In this document: in pieces, positions 30,374 to 40,920 of the stretch
How the letters are laid out: each line of letters begins with the position of its first letter
Numbering within the stretch: the first letter of the stretch is position 1
Source: Thozetella sp. PMI_491
Taxonomy: Eukaryota; Ascomycota; Sordariomycetes; Chaetosphaeriales; Chaetosphaeriaceae
Assembly: GCA_021432635.1 (NCBI GenBank)
Contig: MU270015.1
Span: 389,905-447,749, forward strand
Direction: 5' to 3'
Length of the DNA: 57,845 nucleotides
Notes under the pieces: model-generated
Told to the model about the DNA's origin: nothing
The model's database searches: none
The model's input: the letters and a program-made list of their open reading frames with translations, nothing else
Translations under genes and position numbers: made by a program

Positions 30374-32704
30374 TCATTCCCAAGAAAAATCGTACGTCTC
30401 TACTCCCGCGTCAACCGCATGCCTCGCCAGCAGCTCCTCTGTCATCCTCACTCCCCGCAGCTTTTCCGCCTCTGCCAGTCCCATAGGCCAGTCATCCCCC
30501 ACTTCGCCGGCGATCTTGTCGACAATCTCCTGCGGCAGCCCGAACTGCGTAGCCCACCTGATGCGTTCGATGCCTGCCGCATCGGCCCACCAATGGTGCT
30601 GCTGCGGTGGTACATTGCGCGTCGAGCAGAGCCGTGCCCGGCTGGGATCTATGAGGTGTATCTCGAGCAGGCGGACGTGTCCACCGCGGGCTCCGTCGAG
30701 CAGCTCGACAGGCTGCGCAAGCTGTCTCCGTAATGGGGCGGGCATCACGACCATCCGGCCGGGCGGCAGAGTGACGCGGCCAAGGACCTGGAGGGCTTTT
30801 CCGCCCGAATAGTCGCCCCCTAGCGCGCAGAGAGGCCAGACTTCGTACGTGGCGGCGAGCTCCTCGAACTGGCCCGGCGTATAGTGATGTTTAAGCGGGT
30901 CCAGATCGGCCTCCACCTGGAGCAGGAGACTGTAAGGAGAGACGTTCTCGCTCGAGAGGCAGACCAGCGTAGTTGCCACTATGTGCTCGTTGAGCATCCC
31001 GTCGATGTACCAGTCTCCGCTGCCCTCCGTGTATTCCCGGTTTATCTCGTGGAAGTCGCAGCGCATACACTGTACCTGGGATCTAACAATCGCCCGAGCA
31101 GAGCGGATGTCCGTCTTGATGGTGTCGAACATTGGGCGCTCTGGCGTGAGTTCAATGCTTGTCATTCTCACCACCACCTGCAGTCCTTTGTCGCCGAAAT
31201 CCCTCTGCAGCGAAACAGATATGCTGTCAGAGTCCTGTTGTGGTTTCTGTTGCTTCTGTTGTGAATTCCACGCAGATAGAGAGCCTTGACGGCTAGTGGG
31301 GGCAGGGCCGTTTTTTTCATTCCTCCAAACGCGATTCCTCGGAGGCACTACGCCGCGATCAACGTTCTTCTGCGCTTTCCACTCTTCATACGTGAATGAG
31401 GTTCCCGGCTCAGGATGAAGCCAATGAGTTTTTATGCTCTCGTATTTACCATCAACCGCCGCACGGAGTGAGCCCTTCAGATGCTCGAGGCGGGCATGGA
31501 CAACCTTTGGCAGACCAGGCTGACGAAATATGGGATCCGGGAGCGAGAGAAACCCCTCGACTTTTTGTTCAGCTGCTTGATATTCGCGCTCAAATTGCCG
31601 ATGATCATCTTCCAAACTTGAGCGATGGACAGATACATCTGTCGCAGTCCCTGCCAAACTTTGCTGCTGCCGACCATCAATTTTTTGTTTTTCATTGTCG
31701 AGGCTCTCGAGGTCGTAAACCCAATCGGGTAAAGGGGGCATCCACGATACACCAAAAGTTCTTACCCTTGGTGGCTTGCGGAACTGCGATCCCTTTACGA
31801 GAACCTCTTCCCACGGCCGGATAGAGCGGCAGAGCACCTGCTCGATGAGCCTGTACAGCGCCTTGTACCTGATTGGGTGTAGGTTATTGATGTACGATGT
31901 GATGCGAACTTCTGGCGGCGCTGATACCGGAATACCGGGCCGCGACCGAATGAATTCCACCTCGCACGGCAGCCACTGGAACCGATCGGATCTCCTGTAC
32001 GGCTCAGCGTCGTACGAGGTGGAAAAAGGGGTTTCGTTGAAGAAAATATCGTCAAGGAGCTGAGCGGCGCTTTTTCCGGTTTCAGGCTGGTGGTAGGATT
32101 GATCAATCTCCCCCAGCCCTATGGATTCCACGGCTGCTTCCAAGCTGATATTTGCCCCGTCTTCGTCGCCAGAGACGACTCTCGTTCTACCTCTCACCAG
32201 TGGAAAGAGGGATGGATCCACGAGGCGAAGGATTTGTGGCTGTGGAGCAAGCCGTTCCCAGCCCGGCTCGACCGGCGTTTCTGTCTCGAGGCCAGGGCTG
32301 GAGCAGGCTAGCCGTTGTGCTGAGGAGGCCTCGGCAACCAGCGCTTTGATGTCAATTTGTGCATGTGCAAGCAGCTCGGGTGTGATGAGCGAGTCCGATT
32401 TGACTACCGACAGGCCCGAGTCAAAGACATGAACATATCCCCTTTGTGCAAGCTGCTCGGCTTTGTCGCGGAGCTCGGCGACGCACCAGGCCCAGGCAGC
32501 ATCGCTTAGCAGTGGTGTGACCAGTGGCGACGGGCGTATCCTGGCGAGGGCTTCGGCGTCGTCAAGGGTAGACGCCCATCCGGCTGTGTCGGTAACGTCG
32601 TTCATGGCTCTGAGCATCGTGACCTCGCGGGCCGTGAGCCGCGGCTGCGCCCAATGGTCAAAGCCGCTGGCGAAGCCGCTCGAGGGATCATCATCGCGAT
32701 CCAT
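30374..32704 (-). CDS. DUF4246 family protein (776 aa)
   Basis: An uninterrupted single-exon gene with the hallmarks of the fungal DUF4246 family (PF14033). It has an N-terminal helical segment (TAREVTMLRAMNDVTD), a central block LVDPSLFPLVRGRTRV, FQWLPCEVEF, RITSYINNLHP and LYRLIEQVLCRSIRPWEEVL, and a C-terminal beta-rich domain. That domain includes WYIDGMLNEHIVATTLVCLS, then QVLGRVTLPPGRMVVMP and PGRMVVMPAPLRRQ. The tail carries IHLIDPSRARLCSTRNVPPQ and WWADA. The biochemical role of the family is unknown to me. Most members, as I recall, have WHVEG where this one has WYIDG. The ATG at 32704 is chosen over 32794 because the extra 30 residues look non-conserved. GC-rich codons, no intron. 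Confidence 0.85.
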   Translation of the reverse strand: MDRDDDPSSGFASGFDHWAQPRLTAREVTMLRAMNDVTDTAGWASTLDDAEALARIRPSPLVTPLLSDAAWAWCVAELRDKAEQLAQRGYVHVFDSGLSVVKSDSLITPELLAHAQIDIKALVAEASSAQRLACSSPGLETETPVEPGWERLAPQPQILRLVDPSLFPLVRGRTRVVSGDEDGANISLEAAVESIGLGEIDQSYHQPETGKSAAQLLDDIFFNETPFSTSYDAEPYRRSDRFQWLPCEVEFIRSRPGIPVSAPPEVRITSYINNLHPIRYKALYRLIEQVLCRSIRPWEEVLVKGSQFRKPPRVRTFGVSWMPPLPDWVYDLESLDNEKQKIDGRQQQSLAGTATDVSVHRSSLEDDHRQFEREYQAAEQKVEGFLSLPDPIFRQPGLPKVVHARLEHLKGSLRAAVDGKYESIKTHWLHPEPGTSFTYEEWKAQKNVDRGVVPPRNRVWRNEKNGPAPTSRQGSLSAWNSQQKQQKPQQDSDSISVSLQRDFGDKGLQVVVRMTSIELTPERPMFDTIKTDIRSARAIVRSQVQCMRCDFHEINREYTEGSGDWYIDGMLNEHIVATTLVCLSSENVSPYSLLLQVEADLDPLKHHYTPGQFEELAATYEVWPLCALGGDYSGGKALQVLGRVTLPPGRMVVMPAPLRRQLAQPVELLDGARGGHVRLLEIHLIDPSRARLCSTRNVPPQQHHWWADAAGIERIRWATQFGLPQEIVDKIAGEVGDDWPMGLAEAEKLRGVRMTEELLARHAVDAGVETYDFSWE

Positions 32705-33008
32705 GTTCGAGGTGGTGGGCGTTGCTCTGGCTGTACGCGCCAACCAAACGCCCCGTTTTGCATTCAGACAAAGTCTAGCTGGCGAGACTATCAAAAGTAA
32801 TCGACGCGGGCGCGTGGCGCGAATGATTACAGAGGCTTCGGCGTTTACGATTCCAAATCAGTCGTGACGCGGACGAAACATCTCGACTGCTCCGCTCATC
32901 ATTGCTGCCTTGTAGACAATTCCTCGTCCGGGTAACATCGAAGGATTGCTCGCATAACATATGCTACCATCCTAATTTTAAAGATAGCGTAATAATAAGA
33001 CATTATTA

Positions 33009-33408
33009 CAGTGGGGTGTCATAAATTTAAATACAGAACAGCTGAAGGTATCTCCAAATGGCCTTAGTGCGGGTATAGACTAGCGTCTCACGCCGCTTTA
33101 TTGATTTTAAGCTCGTTAGATAACTCGCTAAATCCCCCTAAAATACAGCACAGACATATCGCTAAAACATTATTCTTAATACCTATAGCCGCTATATTTT
33201 TACCAGTGATTGACTCGAGCAAAGATCGCTAATGTATAGCGATTAAAATCAAATTTTAACGACTTTATTTACTATACTTATTGGGCTTATAGCGGTAGTT
33301 CTTAGTGAGGAAAGGGTAGCTTAAAGCAGCGGGAGACGCCAGTCTACGTTTGCACTAGCGTCACCTGGAGATACATTCAGCTGTATTCAAACTTATGACA
33401 CCCCACTG
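33009..33408. mobile_element. 400-bp impala/mimp-like MITE
   Basis: Terminal inverted repeats begin CAGTGGGGTGTCATAA and are flanked by TA duplications (33007-33008 and 33409-33410). The right arm, read inward, gives CAGTGGGGTGTCATAAGTTT followed by GAATAC. That is almost the 27-bp consensus of Fusarium impala/mimp elements, as I recall it. The left arm has two G-to-A changes. The inverted homology continues inward for about 120 bp, so the whole element can fold back. There is no coding capacity. It lies between the DUF4246 gene and the secreted 280-aa gene. Confidence 0.88.
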
Positions 33409-33589
33409 TAGGTAAGACATTATAAGCTAAAGAAGCAAACATACAATGCCAGATGAGTCTATCAACTACGGCTATCCCCGCATGGTGCTTACTATCCTTG
33501 CTAACGCTTGCATCAAGCATAGATCCGCCACTTTGCCTATCCCAGCGGCGGAGAGACGGTCGGGATAAGCACCTATTGAGTATACACGC

Positions 33590-34499
33590 TCACGCGCAGC
33601 CCTCACCCCACTGTGCGAGCCGGTCGGAAACCTCGTCGAGGGTATTGAGAATGGCTTGATGTTTCTTTCCGTCTCCTTTTTGTTCCAGCTGAGTGAGCTT
33701 TTTCGTCATGTCCTTGTCGGCGGTAGTGGCTTTCTTGATATTCAGGCCTTGGAAGCTCGCCTTTTTGTCGACCTCCATGATGTTAGAGCCGATAGCCGTC
33801 GTTGTCGTTTTTGGCTGGAGAACAACGCTCTTGCCCTTCATATAGTCCGCAAGTGCCAGGTAGTTCTTGGTGGTGTTCGACGCAGCACGCTCCTTCCTGG
33901 CCCCCGTGAGGGCGTCGTTGATGTTGCTCAGGCCGGTTATCGAGCTGGAATCCTGGATGTCGCTGAAGATGCTGGAGAATTTTGAAAAGACCATATCGAT
34001 TCCCCATGACTTATCCGCGGTTTTTAGCAAGTCCGGAGTGTTCCATTTCCACGTACCGGTGCCGAACCCGTGGTTATCAACGAGCTCCTTGGCAATCTGG
34101 TCAACTGTCGCCGTCGGGTTTTTGGCCATGAACGCATCAAGGTCAAAGGGGTCGTGAAGGGCGTAGTCTCCAGTGAATTTATACGTGCTCTTGAGAAATT
34201 CGTGAAAAGTGCAGGCTCGTTTTGGCGTAGGCTGGCCGGGCCCAGGCGAAGCGGGCACGCATTTCCAGCCAATGGTCATCTTGCTGAGATCTCCGCCGTT
34301 GAAGTTGTATTCAGCCGTGTAGGAGTAATAGACTATTTCCATTAGCTAGTGCAACAAGACATATGTATATCATAGTCCTGTACAATGCGTGTCACTTACA
34401 GAATAGAACTTCATATGGCGCTGCTCGACCGTCGGCCAGGACTAGGGCAATGTTGCCTAACACCACCCAGGCGAAGGCGAAGACTCTGTTGGCCAGCAT
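33590..34499 (-). CDS. Secreted orphan protein (280 aa), divergent from the GH55 fusion gene
   Basis: Exons 34499-34400 and 34332-33590 are joined by a 67-bp intron (GTAAGT, branch GCTAAT, AATAG end) to give 281 codons including stop. Residues 1-22 are a signal peptide (VFAFAWVVLGNIALVLADG). An aromatic stretch follows (LFFYYSYTAEY). The body has only three cysteines. Residues 70-130 contain KFTGDYALHDPFDLDAFM and NPTATVDQIAKELVDNHGFG. The C-terminal 100 residues are rich in Lys, Thr and Ala and predicted helical (KKATTADKDMTKKLTQLEQK). I do not recognise the family. It is transcribed away from the GH55 fusion gene, with about 760 bp between starts, suggesting co-regulation. It could be a partner, modulator or protective factor for that protein, but this is inferred only from position. 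Confidence 0.78.
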
Positions 34500-34841
34500 G
34501 ATGCCGATACAGAGCAGGTGTCGATGGAGGGCACACTAGTGGATATGCGGAAGCCGAGATGGATTGCAAACTTGAATGGACCAGAACTACCTCACAGAGA
34601 CACGACAAGATGCGGCCCGTTTAGGTCCCCGAGCCCAGTTTAAGTGTGAGCTCCGTGTAGAAACTACCAGCGCAAAAACTAGCTAGCTAGTATCACTCAG
34701 CTCTTAGCGCCAACCTATAGAGCTTCAAATTCTGCCTGTTGCCCCCCTCCCCCCCCCCTCCCCCCTGGCGCTGACTAAAAGTACAGAGATTACAAAAGTG
34801 CTCCCTTAACCCCAGCGGGACGTGGCATTGCATCACGATTA

Positions 34842-34942
34842 ACGTAACCCATAAGCGAGTAGATCGAAGAAGCGAGTGGATTCCCCCTCCAAAATCCACA
34901 CCACATACCTTTATCACAACACCACTCGCTTATAGATTACGG
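34842..34942. mobile_element. 101-bp mini-MITE with pogo-family ends
   Basis: Inverted ends ACGTAACCCATAAGCGAGT and (reverse of the right end) CCGTAATCTATAAGCGAGT are flanked by TA at 34840-34841 and 34943-34944. The left arm holds two AAGCGAGT-GAT direct repeats, the same layout as the two larger MITEs. The ends also match the pogo relic terminus at 28584 (ATAAGCGAGC). It sits in the shared promoter region of the divergent secreted-protein pair. Confidence 0.8.
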
Positions 34943-35258
34943 TACACAGATCCTTCAAGTCGCGACTAGCTCGCATTTCTTAGCATTTGCCCGCCATGTG
35001 CTATACAGCTTCCTCAACGAGCCAAACGAATCTCGCCCCTTATGTCCTCCGGTGGCGTTTTTAGCATTGAATCGTCCGGAGCTTCGACCTATGGCACACC
35101 TACATGTCGCGTAATCAAGTCACGACGGAGCTTTTAAGAGATAAATAGTGCCTGCCGATATGGTAGTCTTCGCAAGAGTATTCCACCTCAGCTCTCTGTC
35201 GCTACAAAGCTCTCTCCCATAATTCTGGTCCTCTTGTTTTGTTTGCAATCTGCCCATC

Positions 35259-38200
35259 ATGGCTCCGTCTCGTGACGGATGGGCGATGAACCTCCTCCGG
35301 GCGACACTCGTCTTCTGGTGCCTGGCCGAGGGCTCCCCGCTCTTGTCCACGGCCAGCAGCGCTGATATCGCCGCTGCCCGTGCGATCGTCGCGGACGCTC
35401 AGGCAAAATCTGCAGTGCTGAATAAGGCTCGGCTTGCTAATCCGGCAAGAAACACGTTCGTCTTTTCACCCTTGGCTCCCCATTACTCGACTTCTCTTTT
35501 GTCGCTGACGAGATTAATCTGGTCAGCTATTCCCTCGCTCCGGGAACCATTGTTGGCGATGCCAAGATCGGCAGAAAACGCTCGGCTGAAGGTGGCTCCA
35601 GCTCGGCGCCGCCTCTGCTGCAAATCACTCCCGAGATAGCCGCTGCCGCTGCCCTCGTAGCCGAGGCAGACGCGGCCGCAAGCAGCGGAAACGTGAGCGC
35701 TGCGATAGCTGAGCGTGCTGGTGGTGTTCCTTTCTGGATGGAGTCAATTCCTCGGATGGGCTCGTCTCCGTGGGGCACTGATTCCTCCTACAAGGTATGC
35801 CGTGTTGAGCCATCCCAACCTGTCGAGATGTATGCCCAACTAACACGGCCGCAACCCAGATATTTCGCAACGTAAAGGACTATGGCGCAAAGGGCGATGG
35901 TCTTGCCGTGAGTTACAGAATCTCCCCTGGGCATTTCTCCAGGTCTCGTCAGAATGTGTGCGCGAGTTAATACTTGTGACAGGACGATACGCAGGCCATA
36001 ATTAACGCCATGACGGATGGCAATCGCTGCGGTGCCAACTGCAATGGAGAGAGCATCAAGAACGCAATTGTCTACTTCCCAGGGGGGATTTATTTGGTGT
36101 CCTCAACCATCACCGTTCTCTTTGGTACCCAGGTCATTGGCTACGTACGTCCTGCCCTCCCACAGCCCGGCTCCTTTAGTTTGCCGACTGCGCCCGTCTC
36201 CGTTCTGTGTGCTCACCAGTGACCTTTCGTCCACAGGCGAACAACAAGCCCACAATCAAAGCTTCCTCTTCTTTTGTTGGCCTCGGTGTTCTGTCGACAG
36301 ATACCTACGTTGGCGACGGCCTCGGCATCGACGGGAAAGACGATGAGTGGTATGTCAACACGGCTAGCTTCTATCGCCAGATCCGAAACGTCAGGATCGA
36401 CGTCACGTCTACGCCGCCCAATAATTTCGTCTGCGCCATCCACTATCAAGTCGCGCAGGCTACCAGCCTGCAGAACCTCGAGCTGGTTGCGACTTCGGGA
36501 ACCACGCAGCAGGGAATGTGTGAGTGATGCCGCGCCGCCGACTCGTCATGCGCCAGAGAGGGGAGCTCGCGCTGTCTTGTCTCCTGTTCTCGCCAAGGCG
36601 GAGAGGGCCAAAAACGGTTGGACTAACCTTCTTTACAGATTCTGAGAACGGCAGCGGCGGCTTCATGTCGGATGTCACCTTTACCGGTGGAGCGTTTGGG
36701 TTTTGTAAGTGTCTGCTTCCGCTTCGAGACCGAAGTGGCTTTGCCTCTGCTCGGCAGTGTCTAATCCGGTGATGCGCTCTAGACGGCGGTAATCAGCAGT
36801 TCACAGTTCGAAACCTTGTCTTCAACGGCTGCGACACGGCTGTGCAGATCATCTGGGACTGGGCCTGGATTTGGAAGGACATCATCGTCCAGAATTCTAA
36901 GGTCGGCTTCAAGCTGGATCCGGATGGCGGCACCGGCGTCATCGGGTCGATCACCATAATGGACGCGACCTTCACCAACGTGAAGCAGGCCATCCTCATG
37001 GACCCGCCACAGAACGCCACCAAAAGCGGCACCACCGGAATCGTGCTTGAGAACGTCCTTTTCCAGTCCGTGCCCCAGCCCGTAAGTGACACGAGCGGAA
37101 AGACGTGGCTTGCAAGCTCTGGAGGCAGCCTCAGTCTTGTGAAGTGGATCCAGGGCCCGATCTATTTTGGGCTTGACGACCGCAGGTACCTCGACGGGAC
37201 GCAGCCGGTGGATCGAGTTGCCACCCTGCTCTCTCCTTTCAGCAACGGCCTGCCGATGGCTCCCTACTTCGGGAGATCAAAGCCTCAATATGAGACAACC
37301 CCCGTCTCTAGCTTCGTCAACCTCAAAACACAGGGCGCCAAAGGTAAGCCTGTATTGTCTGTCTCCCGTCCAGCGTGCTTCTCTGACAGGTTACGGCCTT
37401 CCAGGTGACGGAGTGACAGACGACACGGCTGCCCTGCAGAATGCCTTCAACAAATATGCCGGTACCGGCACTATTATATTCGCCGACGCAGGCGTCTACA
37501 TGATCACCGACACCGTTTTCATCCCGCCGGGCACGAAGCTCGTCGGCGAGGCCTGGACCCAGTTTGCGGCCACTGGATCCAAGTTCCAGGATCAGACGTA
37601 AGCATATGAGAGACATGGTGGAGGTGTCGTTCTTCTGCGCTGCGGTTTCCCAGTCGACCCCGGCCCTTCCCCCACTGCCCATCCCCACCACGCCTTGCCC
37701 ATGCCCCTCAAAAGCCTTGCCATTTGTAGTTCATTGGCTGATTAGTTTTATTGCGTCGAGATAGAAACCCGCGAGTCATGTTACGGGTCGGCAATGATGG
37801 CGACACCGGCTCGGTCGAGATGCAAGACATCATCTTTACCACCAAGGGGCCTACGCCTGGCGCCGTGCTCGTCGAATGGAACATCCTGGCTGACGCACAG
37901 GGCTCGGCTGGCATATGGGGTAAGCATGCAGGGTCTCCTGAGTGAAGAATGAAGAGATGCCATGGTAAAATACAGCCGGGCAGAGGGGGGGATGGGGGGT
38001 TGGCTGGCTTCTGCGGCAAGTTTGGCTGACATGATATCTATTCCCCTAGACTGCCACGCTCGCCTCGGAGGCGCCACAGGAACCTCGCTGACCCCAGCCG
38101 AATGCCCTGCCCTGACTGATGGTACAACCAAGTCGGCCTGTATGACCGCTAATCTTGTTATGCACTTGACAACTAACTCGTCTGGCTACTTTGAAAACAT

Positions 38201-40316
38201 GTGGCTGTGGACGGCCGATCACATGATTGAGTATGTATCGACAGGCTCATTCCCAGGGGCGAGGCCGAGCGCTGCAATTTCTAACAATATCATATCAGTG
38301 ACCCGAACCTGTCAGACGGAAAGAACCCGATGGTAAGCAATCTTATCAAACATGCCGAGACCTACAACGTGGCCATGCACCCTGAGACTGACCGACTTTG
38401 GCGTTTCTTTTCTCTCTATAGGTTCAACTCTCCGTCTTCACAGCCCGTGGCATGTTGATCGAGAGCCAGGCCGCGACGTGGCTGTACGGGACGGCCTCTG
38501 AGCACGCAGTCATGTATCAGTACAACTTTTATCAGGCGTCCAACATCTACGCCGGCCTGCTGCAGACTGAATCGCCGTACTACCAGCCCTCGCCAAAAGC
38601 CCCTGCCCCGTTCGCATCTAATGTAGGGCTATACTACTCGGATCCGACATACGACTGCAGCACCAAGCTCGGCGGCTGCGATTCGTCCTGGTCGCTGTAC
38701 ATGTCGGGCTGCACAGATGTTCGTGTGGGGGCGCTGGGGGCGTACTCCTGGTTTGACACCTACAGCCAAGACTGCGGTAAGAACGCTTCCCTGTTCCTTT
38801 TCCCTTTTTTGTGAGACACAAGATCAGCCAAGCTAACCTGAGCTGCCCCCCTCCGCCTCAAAAGTTGACCTACAAGCCTGTCAAAACGCACTGGTCTGGC
38901 TGGATGATAACTCGATCGGTATCATGCTCGAGCAGATCATCACCATCGGCGCCAACGTGTCGATGGTAGTTGACGGAGGGGTCATTGAAGCGACCGACAA
39001 CCTTGCCCTGGCGGGCCACCCAGCATGGTCCCAGATCTCATACATGATTCCAGAGTCCAACAGCGTAGCCGACACCATCGACGATGGCCCTGACGATGTT
39101 GAGAGCCCCTGTGATTGGAGTCTGGCAGGGACATACGGCACCCTCGAAGATGTCCAGAACGACCTAGACAACGTCGGGGCATACTGCGCTGGGATTTATG
39201 CCGTCGGGGTTATGGTTGATATGCTTGCCGTGGCACTTTCAAAGTGGGTTCCTTTAATTCTCTCTCCTAAAAAAAATGAGCGATTTGCTTACATGATTCT
39301 CTAGTTATTCCGATACGGCCAACAACGGATACAACAGCAAATTCAACACTTACCAGTCATACATCAAGTCATTAGTCCCCGAGCAGATTGCCGCGTGCAT
39401 GTATCTGCCTTCTAAATCGACTATACCGGGACCATGTCTACAATATTTCACCTGCCAGACGAGCGAGAATGGACCCTCGGGCCCTTGCCCCCCCTCAGGA
39501 TTCAACTTGGACGACAACAAGAGCTGGGATATATTCTACACGCTCGTCGACTCGGACGGTTTCAACAACCAGCTCGACAGCGACTACGGCATCACAAAGG
39601 ACTGGATCCAGTTTGGCACCCTGCCCTTTGAGCCTCTTTGCATCCCCGAGCCGAATCAAAACTGTCCAACCATCATCAAGATCCAACACAACTACCCTCT
39701 CCCGGCGGACTCGTACTCGGTCCCAAACCCACAGGACGTGTTCACTGCCGCCTCGAACAACCTGACAGATATATACTGGAGCATGTCGAGCATGTACATG
39801 AACCTCATACAGGGTGGGTGGAACGGCAGCGTCACCGACGCGGCCACGGTCATGGTGCTGCCGGTGACGATGGCATTCACGGCCGCGCAGGCCATGCAGC
39901 AGATCATCATCGTTGGCGGCGAGATTCAGGACGCACAGAAGAAGTCTCTTATTCTCGAGATTGTCGGTGCTGTGCTGTTGGTTTTGCCGTTTATAGGCGA
40001 GACGGTGGGGACTGCGAGCAGCGCCTTGCTCGAGACCATCGGCAGGATCGCGACCATCGCGGGGGACGCGGGCCAAATAGGCTTAAGCATTTATGAAATC
40101 GTCAAGGACCCTAAGTCGGCGCCCATGGATGTCCTCGGCCTCCTCGGCAGCGTGGGCGGCGTCTTTGGAAGCACTTTCAGCAGAGAGTCGGAAGACATCT
40201 TGGACATGGCGCGCGTGTTGGACAAAGCGGACGAGGCTACACTCGCAAAGGTTGGCCCCGAGTTTGAAGCCAATTCCGCAGTCATTCGAAAGTTCTTCCC
40301 CAAGTGCACTAGATAG
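35259..40316 (+). CDS. GH55 beta-1,3-glucanase fused to killer-chitinase-type C-terminal region (1,297 aa)
   Basis: Fourteen exons: 35259-35455, 35527-35794, 35860-35907, 35983-36144, 36237-36519, 36639-36704, 36783-37343, 37405-37597, 37765-37919, 38050-38230, 38299-38332, 38422-38776, 38865-39243, 39305-40316. They give 3,894 nt, exactly 1,298 codons. An N-terminal signal segment (LLRATLVFWCLAEG) precedes the GH55 part (about 150-840). This has two pectate-lyase-like beta-helix starts, VKDYGAKGDGLADDTQ and LKTQGAKGDGVTDDTAALQ, plus YGGNQQFTVRNLVFNGC and IIWDWAWIWKDI. Such enzymes cleave beta-1,3-glucan of fungal walls. Residues from about 905 match the C-terminal region of subgroup-C, killer-toxin-like fungal chitinases: a Cys-rich part (CLQYFTCQ, GPCPPSGFNL), ITKDWIQFG, and a helical hydrophobic part (AVLLVLPFIGETVGTA) ending KCTR. 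The fusion of these two parts is the notable feature. Confidence 0.88.
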
Positions 40317-40920
40317 AGCACTGGGTTGCTGCCGTGTATCCATTTAAATTCTATACACGAGCATGATATGCAGCCTTTTTTTTTTGGCTTAGCCTTTCCA
40401 TACGCTTAACTTTTCTAGGCTGCCATATAGGCTGCCGAGCCTTATGTGGTCATAGTTAACCAAGGATAAGAGTAGGTGCGAAAGGAGTCGTTAATCAGCC
40501 TCTATATAGTATGGATTGTAAATAGGATGGGCTATTCTTACTAGACGCACTTAGATTAGTCACTGAGGAACGAACTCTCGACGGGGATAAAGCTATAAAC
40601 CAAGTATCTTCACAGAAAGGCTATCCCCCTTTTATCGGATTAGCTAAGAAAGGAATTCCTTTTCTGCGATGAATAAGCGCGAGGAGTACCTTTTTTCATA
40701 GCAATAACTAGTTAGATAGTATACCCTTTAGGAGACTTTCCTTTACGACTTGTTACAAGCCTACTAACTTCAAGAATAGTGCCTAAAATTGACGAGAAAC
40801 ACACACATTCTCAGATATCATATCTATAAATAGAAAGTAAAACAGACAAAAATGATCAAATGAGTGGTGCTTTGCAGCAAACTCCCAAGAGATAACTGGG
40901 AGAAAACAGTCCGGCGGGAT
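40317..40920. other. Converging 3' flanks, no gene
   Basis: AT-rich sequence between the ends of the GH55 fusion gene and the MFS gene. A T run occurs at 40377-40385. No further feature was seen. Confidence 0.4.
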
